From: an uncultured Gemmiger sp.
Lineage (GTDB): Bacteria; Bacillota; Clostridia; Oscillospirales; Ruminococcaceae
NCBI GenBank assembly: GCA_947629015.1
Contig: CANRCB010000012.1
Span: 1 to 53,856, forward strand
Reading direction: 5' to 3'
DNA length: 53,856 nt
The position numbers were made by a program, and so were the translations under genes. The notes under the pieces are model-generated. The model saw only the letters and a list, made by a program, of their open reading frames with translations, had not been told where the DNA came from and ran no database searches. Positions 7,587-18,007 of this stretch are shown one piece after another; position 1 is the stretch's first letter, and the number at the start of each line of letters is the position of its first letter.

Positions 7587-8423
7587 ATGCCCGGCCCATC
7601 CCCTGCCCCCGGCACGCCGCTGGCGTTTGACGCGGCGCTCAATTTCCGGGAACTGGGCGGTTACCCGGCGGCGGACGGCCGCACCGTGCGCCGCGGGCTT
7701 TTGTGGCGCGGCGGGCAGCTGATGGAGATGCGCTCCGCCGCTGACCGGCAGACGCTTGCCGCGCTGGGGCTGCGCTTTATTTTGGACCTGCGCAGCGCGG
7801 ACGAGGTGGCCGCCTACCCCGATTGGGTGCCCCCCGGCGCGCGCTGCCGCGCCGTGAGCGCCATGCATTACGCTGACGGCACCGAGGTGGATTTTTCCCC
7901 CGCCGGCCTTGCGCGGGAACGCGCGGAGCGGGCGCTGGTGGCCAGCCGCCTTGGCCGGGCGCCCAGCGACGCCGAGATGTTTTTGCACCTGTACACCTGT
8001 ATGCCGTTCCGGAACCCGGCGTTCCGGGTGTTGTTCGCGGCGTTGGAGGCGGGCGAGGTGCCGCTTTTGTTCCACTGTGCCGCCGGCAAGGATCGCACCG
8101 GCGTGGCCGCCATGCTCGTTCTGCTGGCGCTGGGCGCCGGCCGGGAGACGGCGCTGCGGGATTATATGCACACCAACGTCTGCCGCAAGCCGGCCATCGA
8201 CGCGTTCCTTACCGTCCACGCGGCGGAGTATGCCGCCGCCGACGCCGCGGGGCGGGAGCAGCTTTTGGCCATCGAGGGCGTGAGCCGCCTGATGGCCGAG
8301 GGCACCTTGCGCGCCATCGAGCGGCGCTACGGCAGTTTTGATGCCTACTTTGCCGCCGAATACGGCCTTACCGCCCCGCGGCTGGCGGCTTTGCGGGAGC
8401 GGTATCTGGAGCACGCGCGCTGA
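7587..8423 (+). CDS. Tyrosine-protein phosphatase (LipA/Siw14-like, Y_phosphatase3 family)
   Basis: The 278-aa protein has the N-terminal family mark NFRELGGYPAADGRTVRRGLLWRGG, a conserved FILDLRSADE segment and the catalytic P-loop HCAAGKDRTGVAAM near residues 170-183, with the Cys nucleophile and Arg in place. Family members dephosphorylate phosphotyrosine or phosphoinositides; the substrate here is unknown. The start at 7587 follows AAAGGAGGG. It stands alone between divergent valS and the vanRS genes, with its own promoter and a terminator at 8463-8493. Confidence 0.88.
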   Translation: MPGPSPAPGTPLAFDAALNFRELGGYPAADGRTVRRGLLWRGGQLMEMRSAADRQTLAALGLRFILDLRSADEVAAYPDWVPPGARCRAVSAMHYADGTEVDFSPAGLARERAERALVASRLGRAPSDAEMFLHLYTCMPFRNPAFRVLFAALEAGEVPLLFHCAAGKDRTGVAAMLVLLALGAGRETALRDYMHTNVCRKPAIDAFLTVHAAEYAAADAAGREQLLAIEGVSRLMAEGTLRAIERRYGSFDAYFAAEYGLTAPRLAALRERYLEHAR

Positions 8424-8434
8424 CGGGCGCGCTT

Positions 8435-8451
8435 CTTAGGAAAATCTTAAT
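8435..8451. promoter_or_regulatory. Putative OmpR-family regulator box upstream of vanR
   Basis: CTTAGG-AAAAT-CTTAAT; the reverse complement is ATTAAG-N5-CCTAAG. It is an 11-bp-period direct repeat, typical of OmpR-type response-regulator sites, 45 bases before the -10 element TATACT (8496-8501). The same motif occurs at 10396, 20184 and 21705. Confidence 0.6.
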
Positions 8452-8462
8452 CCTTCCCTGGC

Positions 8463-8493
8463 GCGGCTGCCTTGTACCGGCAGCCGCCTTTTT
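8463..8493 (+). terminator. Terminator of the phosphatase gene
   Basis: GCGGCTGCC (8463-8471) pairs with GGCAGCCGC (8479-8487), then TTTTT. It overlaps the region where the -35 element of vanR should lie (TTGTAC at 8472-8477, 18 bases before TATACT). Confidence 0.75.
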
Positions 8494-8520
8494 GGTATAC
8501 TGGGGCGGGAGGTGCTGCCC

Positions 8521-9213
8521 ATGGGCGCGTGCATTTTGGTCGTGGATGACGAGAAGGAGATCGCCGACCTTGTGGCGCTGTATCTGCGCGGCGAGGGGTA
8601 CGCGGCGCGGGTGTGCCATACCGGCGCCGAGGCGCTGGCCGCCATTGCGGAGGGCCCCTACGCGCTGGCGCTTTTGGACGTGATGCTGCCGGATGCCGAC
8701 GGTTTTGCGCTGTGCCGCAAGATCCGCGAGCAGTACAACTACCCCGTCATCATGCTGACGGCCAAGGACGCCGAGCTAGACAAGATCACCGGCCTGACCC
8801 TTGGCGCCGACGATTACATCACCAAGCCCTTCCGCCCGCTGGAGCTGGTGGCCCGCGTCAAGGCGCAGCTGCGGCGCTACACCCGCTACAACCCCGCCCA
8901 GCCCCCCGCTGGGGACGTGCTGGCCCACAAGGCCCTTGTGCTGGACATTGCCGCCCACACCTGTACCCTGGCCGGGCGCAGCATCGACCTGACGCCGACG
9001 GAATTTTCGCTGCTGCGCATTTTGTGCGAGGCCGGCGGCCGCGTGGTCAGCGCCGAGGAGCTGTTTTGCCAGCTGTGGCCGGACGAATACTATACCAAGG
9101 CCAGCAGCACCATCACGGTGCACGTGCGCCATCTGCGCGAAAAGCTGGGCGACAGCGCCGAACATCCGGAATACATCCGGACCGTCTGGGGGGTGGGGTA
9201 CAAACTTGGGTAA
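8521..9213 (+). CDS. vanR: VanR-like OmpR-family response regulator
   Basis: The 230-aa protein has a receiver domain (acidic pocket DDE at 9-11, phosphorylated Asp53 in LLDVMLPDADG, Lys in DDYITKPFRPLEL) and a winged-helix output domain ending TITVHVRHLREKLGD..YIRTVWGVGYKLG. It follows VanR closely, including TGLTLGADDYITKPF and LTPTEFSLLRILCE. In van systems VanR activates the resistance operon. The start at 8521 follows GGGAGG at 8 bases. It overlaps the histidine kinase gene by 8 bases. A direct-repeat box upstream may be its own site. Confidence 0.9.
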   Translation: MGACILVVDDEKEIADLVALYLRGEGYAARVCHTGAEALAAIAEGPYALALLDVMLPDADGFALCRKIREQYNYPVIMLTAKDAELDKITGLTLGADDYITKPFRPLELVARVKAQLRRYTRYNPAQPPAGDVLAHKALVLDIAAHTCTLAGRSIDLTPTEFSLLRILCEAGGRVVSAEELFCQLWPDEYYTKASSTITVHVRHLREKLGDSAEHPEYIRTVWGVGYKLG

Positions 9214-10411
9214 GCTGTCAGATCTGCGGGCCCGGCTGCCAAAGCGCAGCCCCTACGCCCCGCTGCGCCGGCGCATCTTTTGGCAGATGACGCTGCTGGG
9301 GTTCGGCTCGCTGGCGTTTTTGTTTTTTGTGCATAACCAGATGCCGCGCGGCATCATCGCCGCCCTTGGCGTGGCTTTGCTGGAGCAGATGCAGCACAGC
9401 GGCCACTGGGTGGCGGTGGAGACCTACAACCGCGTCGTCTACGGCAACTTCAACTTCATCTTTGCGGCGCTGGTGCTGCTGGCGTTCTTCTTTTTTCTGC
9501 GTTTTGCCCTCTCGTGGTTCATGCGGTATTTTGCCGAGATCGAGCAGGGGCTGGACGGCCTTTTGCGCGAGGACGGGCAGGCCATCGCCTTCTCGCCCGA
9601 GCTGCAGCCGATGGAGAAAAAATTCAACACCGTGCGCGAGACGCTTGCCCGCCGGCGGGCGGAGCGCCGGCAGGCCGAGCAGCGCAAAAACGACCTGGTG
9701 ATGTACCTGGCGCACGACATCCGCACGCCGCTGACCTCCGTCATCGGCTATTTGAGCCTTTTGCAGGAGGCCCCCGATATGCCCCCCGCGCAGAAGGCCC
9801 GCTACACCGGCATCGCGCTGGAAAAGGCCCAGCGGCTGGAGACGCTCGTCAACGAATTTTTCGAGATCACGCGCTATGACCTGCACGAGCTGCCGCTGGA
9901 ATCGGCCCGCTTTGACCTGCACTACCTCCTGGTCCAGCTGTGCGATGAGTTTTACCCCGTGCTTTCGGCCCACGGCAACACGGTGGCGCTGGACGCCCCC
10001 GAGACGCTGGCCGCCTACGGCGACGCCGACAAGCTGGCCCGGGTGTTCAACAACCTGCTCAAAAACGCCGTCGCCTATTCCGACGCCGGCACGCCCATCA
10101 CGGTGGCGGCGGCGCCGACGGAGACCGGCGTCACCGTGCGCGTTGAGAACCACGGCCGCACCATCCCGCCCGAACGGCTGGACGCCATTTTTGAGCGTTT
10201 TTACCGTTTGGATGCCGCCCGCGGCTCCGGCAGCGGCGGCACCGGGCTGGGGCTTGCCATCGCCAGGGAGATCGTTTTGCGCCACGGCGGCACCATCACG
10301 GCCGAAAGCGCCGACGGCGTGACGGCCTTTACCGTCACGCTGCCCGCTGCGCCGCAAAGCGCGCTGCCCGCGCCGCAGCCGGATGTTTGCCCGCCCTTAG
10401 CAAAGCCTTAA
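9206..10411 (+). CDS. vanS: VanS-like sensor histidine kinase
   Basis: The 401-aa membrane kinase has two transmembrane segments (about 27-43 and 85-104) around a short external loop of about 40 residues, then a HAMP-like linker. The H-box MYLAHDIRTPLTSVIGY has His170, and the catalytic domain has N (FNNLLKNAVAYS), G1, F (IFERFYRLD) and G2 (GGTGLGLAI) boxes. Translation probably starts at TTG 9206, overlapping vanR, with GGGGTGGGG upstream. The C-terminus is a Pro/Ala-rich tail. A perfect terminator follows, so the vanG operon may be separately expressed. Ligand unknown; VanS kinases answer glycopeptides or wall stress. Confidence 0.88.
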   Translation: MGKLSDLRARLPKRSPYAPLRRRIFWQMTLLGFGSLAFLFFVHNQMPRGIIAALGVALLEQMQHSGHWVAVETYNRVVYGNFNFIFAALVLLAFFFFLRFALSWFMRYFAEIEQGLDGLLREDGQAIAFSPELQPMEKKFNTVRETLARRRAERRQAEQRKNDLVMYLAHDIRTPLTSVIGYLSLLQEAPDMPPAQKARYTGIALEKAQRLETLVNEFFEITRYDLHELPLESARFDLHYLLVQLCDEFYPVLSAHGNTVALDAPETLAAYGDADKLARVFNNLLKNAVAYSDAGTPITVAAAPTETGVTVRVENHGRTIPPERLDAIFERFYRLDAARGSGSGGTGLGLAIAREIVLRHGGTITAESADGVTAFTVTLPAAPQSALPAPQPDVCPPLAKP

Positions 10412-10412
10412 C
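10396..10412. promoter_or_regulatory. Putative OmpR-family regulator box upstream of the vanG operon
   Basis: CTTAGC-AAAGC-CTTAAC sits over the last codons of vanS, with a further half-site CTTAAA at about 10428. It matches the boxes at 8435, 20184 and 21705. A terminator lies between it and vanG (10561), so a promoter for vanG downstream of 10486 would be needed if the box acts on that operon. Confidence 0.55.
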
Positions 10413-10442
10413 CGTTTGTACCCTTCGCCTTAAAACACGCTG

Positions 10443-10486
10443 CGCCCCCGCGCGGTACACTGGATGTACCGCGCGGGGGCGTTTTT
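10443..10486 (+). terminator. Intrinsic terminator between vanS and vanG
   Basis: A perfect 17-bp stem (10443-10459 with 10465-10481), loop CTGGA, then TTTTT at 10482-10486. It separates vanRS from the biosynthetic genes and implies differential expression. Confidence 0.9.
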
Positions 10487-10560
10487 ACAACTTTTTTGCC
10501 AAACGGCCCGCGCGCCGGCTCGTTGTATCTGCGAAGCCAAAAAACGGGGAGGCATTTTTG

Positions 10561-11655
10561 ATGGGGAGCACGAAAAAGACGGTGGCCGTGCTGTTTGGCG
10601 GCTGCTCGGGCGAGCATGAGGTCAGCCTGCAAAGCGCCGCCGCGGTGCTGGACGCCATCGACCCGGCGCTGTACACCGCCGTGCCGGTGGGCATTACCAA
10701 AGACGGGCGCTGGCTGCGCTGCACGGGCGGGAGCAAAACGCTGCCCGCCGGCACCTGGGCCGAAAACGCCCTGCCCTGCCGCCTTTCGCCCGACCGGGGC
10801 GACCACGGCCTGTGGGAGCGCGGGCCGGACGGCGCATGGCGGCTGATGAAGATCGACATCGTGCTGCCCATCCTGCACGGCCGCGGCGGCGAGGACGGCA
10901 CGGTGCAGGGCCTTTGCGCGCTGGCGGGCCTGCCGCTGGCGGGGTGCGGCACCCTGTGCAGCGCCCTGTGCATGGACAAGGACAAAGCCCACAAGCTGGC
11001 GGCCGCGGCGGGCGTGGAAACGCCGCGCGGTTTTACCGTGACCCCCGCCGACGATGCCGGCGGAACGGCGGCGCGCGCCGCCGCATTGGGGCTGCCGGTG
11101 TTCGTAAAGCCGCTGCGCGCCGGCAGCAGCCTGGGCGTGGCCCGGGTGGAAAGCCTTGCCGCGCTGCCGGCGGCGCTGCACGCGGCCTTTGGCTATGACG
11201 ATACCGTGCTGGTGGAGCAGGCCGTGCCCGGCTTTGAGGTGGGCTGCGCGGTGCTGGGCCCGGACGCCGCCGGCCGGCTGATCCTGGGCGCGGTGGATGA
11301 GATCGAGCTGGGCGGCGCCGTGGCGCAGCGCGCGGGCGGCAGCGGCTTTTTTGACTTTGGCGAGAAGTACAGCCTTGCCAACAGTGCCATCCATGTGCCG
11401 GCGCGCATCCCCGCCGAAACGGCCGCCCGCGTGCAGGCGGCGGCCGCGGCGGTGTACCGCGCGCTGGGCTGCCGCGGCTTTGCCCGGGTGGACAGTTTTT
11501 TGACGCCGGACGGGCGGGTGGTGTTCAACGAGGTGAACACCATCCCCGGCTTTACCGCCCACAGCCGCTGGCCCGGCATGATGCGGGCCGCGGGGTATGA
11601 TTTCAAGACCGTGGTGGGCCTTATTTTGCAAAACGCGGAGGCGGAAGCGCTGTGA
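10561..11655 (+). CDS. vanG: D-alanine--D-serine ligase, VanG type
   Basis: This 364-aa ATP-grasp ligase matches VanG along its length: VAVLFGGCSGEHEVSLQSA at the N-terminus, LHGRGGEDGTVQGL, CSALCMDKDKAHKLA, VFVKPLRAGSSLGV and the ADP/Mg-binding FNEVNTIPGFTAHS. The omega-loop has FGEKYSL, as in VanC/VanG enzymes, rather than the Lac-ligase type, so D-Ala-D-Ser is the likely product. The start at 10561 follows GGGGAGG. It overlaps the VanXY gene by 4 bases. Glycopeptide resistance in vivo cannot be read from sequence. Confidence 0.88.
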   Translation: MGSTKKTVAVLFGGCSGEHEVSLQSAAAVLDAIDPALYTAVPVGITKDGRWLRCTGGSKTLPAGTWAENALPCRLSPDRGDHGLWERGPDGAWRLMKIDIVLPILHGRGGEDGTVQGLCALAGLPLAGCGTLCSALCMDKDKAHKLAAAAGVETPRGFTVTPADDAGGTAARAAALGLPVFVKPLRAGSSLGVARVESLAALPAALHAAFGYDDTVLVEQAVPGFEVGCAVLGPDAAGRLILGAVDEIELGGAVAQRAGGSGFFDFGEKYSLANSAIHVPARIPAETAARVQAAAAAVYRALGCRGFARVDSFLTPDGRVVFNEVNTIPGFTAHSRWPGMMRAAGYDFKTVVGLILQNAEAEAL

Positions 11656-12197
11656 ACGAGGCGGAGGCTTTGGTGCTGGTCAACGCCCGGCACCCCTATA
11701 CCGGCACCCTGCCCCTGGGCGAGCTTTATCCCGTGGGGCGCGGGGTATTTTTGCGGCGCGAGGCCGCCGGCGCGCTGGCGGCCCTGCTGGCGGACATCGG
11801 CGCCGGGGGGCGCATCGTACCGGTCAGCGGCTGGCGCTCGGGCGCCGAGCAGCGCGAACTTTGGGAGGGGAGCCTGGCCGCCAACGGCCCGGCCTTTACC
11901 CAAAGCTATGTGGCGCGCCCCGGCTGCAGCGAGCACCAGACCGGCCTTGCCATCGACGTGGCGCTCGCCGCGGAACAGATCGACTTTATCCGCCCGGATT
12001 TCCCGTATGAAGGGATCTGCGGGGCGTTCCGCGCGCGGGCGGCGGCGCACGGGTTCGTGCTGCGCTACCCCGCCGGGAAAGAAAGTGTCACCGGCATCGC
12101 GCACGAACCGTGGCATTTCCGCTATGTGGGCGTGCCGCACGCCGCAAACATGGCAGCGGCCGGGCTGTGCCTGGAGGAATACCTGCATGGACGCTGA
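11652..12197 (+). CDS. vanXY: VanXY-type D,D-dipeptidase/carboxypeptidase
   Basis: The 181-aa cytoplasmic zinc peptidase has the SxHxxGxAxD motif as CSEHQTGLAIDVA (His95 and Asp102 as ligands) and catalytic Glu152 with ligand His155 in HEPWHFRYVG. No signal peptide is visible, which fits VanXY rather than the membrane-bound VanY. It removes normal D-Ala-D-Ala precursors so that VanG-made termini are used. It starts at GTG 11652, overlapping vanG by 4 bases, and overlaps the racemase gene by 11 bases. Confidence 0.88.
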   Translation: MNEAEALVLVNARHPYTGTLPLGELYPVGRGVFLRREAAGALAALLADIGAGGRIVPVSGWRSGAEQRELWEGSLAANGPAFTQSYVARPGCSEHQTGLAIDVALAAEQIDFIRPDFPYEGICGAFRARAAAHGFVLRYPAGKESVTGIAHEPWHFRYVGVPHAANMAAAGLCLEEYLHGR

Positions 12198-13329
12198 CGC
12201 TTTGACGGCCCGCGCCTGGTGCGAGCTGGACGGCGCGGCGCTGGCGCAGAATTTTGCCGCCCTGCGCGCGGCGCTGCCCGCCGGCTGCCGGATGCTGCCC
12301 GCCGTCAAGGCCGACGCCTACGGCCACGGCGCGGTGGGCGTGGCGCGCCGGCTGCGGCGGCTGGGCGCGGCGGGGTTCTGTGTGGCCTGCGCGGCCGAGG
12401 GCGCGGCTTTGCGCAGGGCGGGCATCGGCGGCGAGATCCTGGTGCTGGGGTATACTGCCCCCGCCGATTTCCCGCTTTTGCACCGCTGGCGGCTGACCCA
12501 GACGGTGGCGGACGCCGGCCATGCCGCGGCGCTGGCCGGCTGCGGGCGGCGGCTGCGGGTGCACATCGCGGTGGACACCGGTATGCACCGGCTGGGCTTT
12601 GCCGCCGACGATATCGACGGTATTTTGCGCGTTTTGGCCTGCAAAAGCCTCAAAGCCACCGGCATTTTTACCCACCTGTGCACCGACGATACCCTTGCCG
12701 AAGCCGACATGGCCTTCGCCGGGCAGCAGCTGGCCGCTTTTGACGGGCTGTGCCGGGCGCTGGCGGTGCGCGGCGCCGTGGTGCCGCCGCGCCATGTGCA
12801 GGCCAGCACCGGCATTTTGCGCCACCCCGGCCTGAAATACGAGGCCGCACGCCCCGGCATCGCGCTGTACGGCACGCTTGCGGACGCCGCGGCCACCGCG
12901 CGCTGGGGCACGGCGCTGCGGGCGGTGCTCAGCCTGCGGTGCCGGGTGGCGGCGGTGCACGCGCTTGCCCCCGGCGAGGGCGCCGGCTACGGCCTTGCTT
13001 ACCGGGCCGCCGCACCCGCCACGCTGGCGGTGCTTACCATTGGTTACGCGGACGGCGTGCCGCGCGCGCTGGGCGGCGGCGCGGGCACGGTGCTGCTGCA
13101 CGGGCGGCGCGCGCCCATCGTGGGGCGCGTGTGCATGGACCAGCTGTTTGCCGACGTGACCGCCATCCCCGGCGTGCGTGCCGGCGACGTTGCCACCCTC
13201 ATCGGCCGCGACGGGGCACAGACGCTCCCCGCCTGTGAGGTGGCCGCCGCGGCCGGCACCATCGCCAACGAACTTTTGAGCCGGCTGGGCTCGCGCCCGG
13301 CACGGTTTTGGAAGGAGGGCTTGCCGTGA
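12187..13329 (+). CDS. VanT-like serine/alanine racemase, soluble form
   Basis: This 380-aa fold-type III PLP racemase has Lys41 in PAVKADAYGHG, the STGILRHP and ARPGIALYG segments and the second catalytic Tyr268 in EGAGYGLAY. VRVCMDQ appears as VGRVCMDQLFAD. VanT proteins of vanC/vanG clusters carry an N-terminal acyltransferase-like membrane domain before this module. It is absent here, so the protein is only racemase-sized. Position in the operon implies it supplies D-Ser, but an Alr paralogue making D-Ala is possible. Start ATG 12187 lies inside the vanXY end. Confidence 0.85.
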   Translation: MDADALTARAWCELDGAALAQNFAALRAALPAGCRMLPAVKADAYGHGAVGVARRLRRLGAAGFCVACAAEGAALRRAGIGGEILVLGYTAPADFPLLHRWRLTQTVADAGHAAALAGCGRRLRVHIAVDTGMHRLGFAADDIDGILRVLACKSLKATGIFTHLCTDDTLAEADMAFAGQQLAAFDGLCRALAVRGAVVPPRHVQASTGILRHPGLKYEAARPGIALYGTLADAAATARWGTALRAVLSLRCRVAAVHALAPGEGAGYGLAYRAAAPATLAVLTIGYADGVPRALGGGAGTVLLHGRRAPIVGRVCMDQLFADVTAIPGVRAGDVATLIGRDGAQTLPACEVAAAAGTIANELLSRLGSRPARFWKEGLP

Positions 13330-14192
13330 CCCAAACCCTTTATGCCCGCCGCCCAGCCCCGGCGCCGCGCCGGCGGCGCCGGGCCGGGGCCTGCGTGCCG
13401 CTGCTGCTGGCGGCCGCCGACCTTTTGCTGCTGGGGCTGTGGCTGGGGCGATATTGCCACGGTTTTTTCGGCCTTGGCGGGGGCGGGCCGGTGCTCACCG
13501 GTGTGCGGAGCATCACGGTGACGGTGGGCGGCGGCGCGGCCTATACGCAGGGCGTGGCCGCCGCGGATCGGGACGGCCGCCCGCTGCCCCTGGCCGTGGA
13601 CAGCAGCGGCGTTGACCTGAATGTGCCGGGGCTCTACCCCGTCACCTACCGCGCCACCGATGCCGCCGGCCGCACGGCCGAAGCAACGGCCTGTGTGTAT
13701 GTGGTGGCCAATGCAGAGGACGAAGCCACCGTGCAGGCCGTGGAGGCGGCCGCCGACGCGGTTTTGGCCGGGCTTTTCCCGCAGGGGCCGGAGCGCTATA
13801 CGCCGCGGGAGCGGATGGAGGGCATTTATTGGTACTGCCATGACGGGATACGCTATGTGAGCAGCTCCGACAAGGGCGATTGGGCCGCGGCCGCCTGCCG
13901 CGGGCTTGTGGAGCGCCAGGGGGACTGCTACGTCTACGCCATGGCCGCCAAGGTGCTGCTGACGCGCGCCGGCATCCCCAACCGCGATATCGCCAAGATC
14001 CCCAACGGGGACTCTGTGCATCACTGGAACCTTGTGGACATCGGCGAGGGCTGGCACCACTTTGACACCACCCGCCGCGCCGACGGCGCCACCTTTTGCT
14101 ACCTGACCGACAGCGAATTGATGGCCTACTCCGACACGCACGGCGGCACCCACGCCTATGACCGCACGGTGTACACCGATATCGCCGCGTAA
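13326..14192 (+). CDS. Membrane-anchored transglutaminase-like protein in the vanG operon
   Basis: The 288-aa protein has an Arg-rich N-terminus and one hydrophobic anchor (about 22-45), an Ig-like beta domain (about 60-125, ending VPGLYPVTYRATDAAG..A) and a transglutaminase-core domain. The triad is visible: Cys201 in QGDCYVYAMA, His233 in HHWNLVDI and Asp247 in HHFDTT. Such domains act as cysteine peptidases or amidases/transferases; the substrate here is unknown. Start GTG 13326 follows AAGGAGG and overlaps the racemase stop by 4 bases, so it is translationally coupled to the van genes and may act on the wall outside the membrane. Confidence 0.8.
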   Translation: MTQTLYARRPAPAPRRRRRAGACVPLLLAAADLLLLGLWLGRYCHGFFGLGGGGPVLTGVRSITVTVGGGAAYTQGVAAADRDGRPLPLAVDSSGVDLNVPGLYPVTYRATDAAGRTAEATACVYVVANAEDEATVQAVEAAADAVLAGLFPQGPERYTPRERMEGIYWYCHDGIRYVSSSDKGDWAAAACRGLVERQGDCYVYAMAAKVLLTRAGIPNRDIAKIPNGDSVHHWNLVDIGEGWHHFDTTRRADGATFCYLTDSELMAYSDTHGGTHAYDRTVYTDIAA

Positions 14193-14214
14193 AGGCAGGC
14201 CCATACACACGCAG

Positions 14215-14400
14215 TGCGCCCCGCGGCAAATGCCGCGGGGCGCCAGCGTGCCAAAAAAAGCGCTTTCACGGGTAGATTTGTAGGGCGGGGGCTTGCCCCC
14301 GCCGCGTCCCCTTGCCGCTGCTGAAACGTTTTCCGGCGGGCTCAAGAGCCCGCCCTACGCACATCCATAAGGCAGCTATCGTTTTTTCGACAGTCGGCCG
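14215..14400. repeat. Palindromic intergenic repeat, family B
   Basis: Three GC-rich palindromes stand in a row: CGCCCCGCGGCA/TGCCGCGGGGCG (about 14217-14242), GGCGGGGGCTTGCCCCCGCC (about 14284) and GGCGGGCTCAAGAGCCCGCC (about 14335). The stretch CTTGCCGCTG..GGCGGGCTCAAGAG.CCGCCCTAC..CCATAA recurs at 35814-35875 next to another gene end. No T-tract marks it as an ordinary terminator. No gene seen. Confidence 0.6.
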
Positions 14401-14428
14401 CGGGGCGCACCGGGTTTTTGTGCAGGGC

Positions 14429-15505
14429 TCAGCCCAGGCCGATGCCCATGCTGCGCGCGACGTTGAGCATGGGGCAGTCATCCGGCACGGGGCGGGCCTT
14501 GCCGGCGATATCGGCCAGCAGGTTGGCGGTGACGGTTCGCTGCACCATGGCCACCGTCACGCCGTAGTGCTCCTCGGCCACCAGCTTGGCGGCGTAGGTG
14601 CCGAACTGCGTGGCCAGCACACGGTCATACGCCGAGGGGCTGCCGCCGCGCTGCATATGCCCCGGCACGCAGGTGCGGGTCTCGGCGCCGGTCAACGCCT
14701 CGATCTCCTTGGCGATGCGGGCGGTGGCGGTGGTGTAGCCGGCCTCGGCGCGTTTGGCCGTCCATTCCTTGCGTTTCATCTTGGCTTCGGCGGTGGAGAG
14801 GGCGCCCTCGGCCACCGCGACGATGGAGAAGTTCTTGCCCGCCTTGGCGCGCGCCTCGACCACCTTGACCACCTTTTTGATGTCGTACGGGTGCTCGGGC
14901 AGGAGGATGATGTCGGCGCCGCCGGCGATGCCGGAATAGAGCGTGAGCCAGCCGGCTTTGTTGCCCATGATCTCGATGCACATCACGCGGCTGTGGCTGC
15001 CGGCGGTGGTGTGGATGCGGTCGATGACGTCGGTGGCGATGTCCACCGCGGTGTGGAAGCCGAAGGTGACGTCGGTGCCGTAGATATCGTTGTCGATGGT
15101 CTTGGGCAGGCCGATGATGTTGAGCCCCTCCTGGCTGAGCAGGTTGGCGGTCTTGTGGGTACCGTTGCCGCCCAGGCAGAGCAGGCAGTCGAGCTTGGCG
15201 TCCTTGTAGGTCTTTTTCATCGCGGCGACCTTATCGACCTTGTCGTCTTCGATGACGGTCATCATCTTGAAGGGGGTGCGCTTGGTGCCGAGGATGGTGC
15301 CCCCGACGGTGAGGATGCCGTTGAATTCATACGGTTCCATCACGCGGTAGTTGCCGCGGATAAGGCCGTCGTAGCCGTTCATCACGCCCACGATCTCCAC
15401 CTTGTCGCCCATGCGCTGGTACAGCGCCTTGGCGGCGCCGCGGATGGTGGCGTTGAGGCCGGGGCAGTCCCCGCCGGAGGTCAGGATACCGACACGTTTT
15501 TTCAT
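14429..15505 (-). CDS. pfkA: 6-phosphofructokinase
   Basis: The 358-aa enzyme phosphorylates fructose 6-phosphate in glycolysis. The N-terminal GILTSGGDCPGLNATIRG, VGGTILGTKRT, KTIDNDIYGTD and CIEIMGNKAGWL segments are PFK hallmarks. The phosphate-donor loop reads GGNGTH (112-117) where ATP-type enzymes usually have GGDG, and Lys135 in PKTIDND is the residue seen in PPi-type or mixed enzymes, so the phosphoryl donor is uncertain. The start at 15505 follows AAAGGAGAG. It is monocistronic on the minus strand, downstream of the P-type ATPase gene. Confidence 0.93.
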   Translation of the reverse strand: MKKRVGILTSGGDCPGLNATIRGAAKALYQRMGDKVEIVGVMNGYDGLIRGNYRVMEPYEFNGILTVGGTILGTKRTPFKMMTVIEDDKVDKVAAMKKTYKDAKLDCLLCLGGNGTHKTANLLSQEGLNIIGLPKTIDNDIYGTDVTFGFHTAVDIATDVIDRIHTTAGSHSRVMCIEIMGNKAGWLTLYSGIAGGADIILLPEHPYDIKKVVKVVEARAKAGKNFSIVAVAEGALSTAEAKMKRKEWTAKRAEAGYTTATARIAKEIEALTGAETRTCVPGHMQRGGSPSAYDRVLATQFGTYAAKLVAEEHYGVTVAMVQRTVTANLLADIAGKARPVPDDCPMLNVARSMGIGLG

Positions 15506-15582
15506 CAGGGTCACTCTCCTTTGTTTCCATCGGGCCGGCAGCGCGGCCTTTGTACCCAATGTAGCGCGGGCGGGGGCGTTTG

Positions 15583-17955
<2,373 letters not shown>

Positions 17956-18007
17956 TGGTGCCCCCTGAACGTTTTTACATGGCATTGCACGCCGCATCAC
18001 AGGCGGA

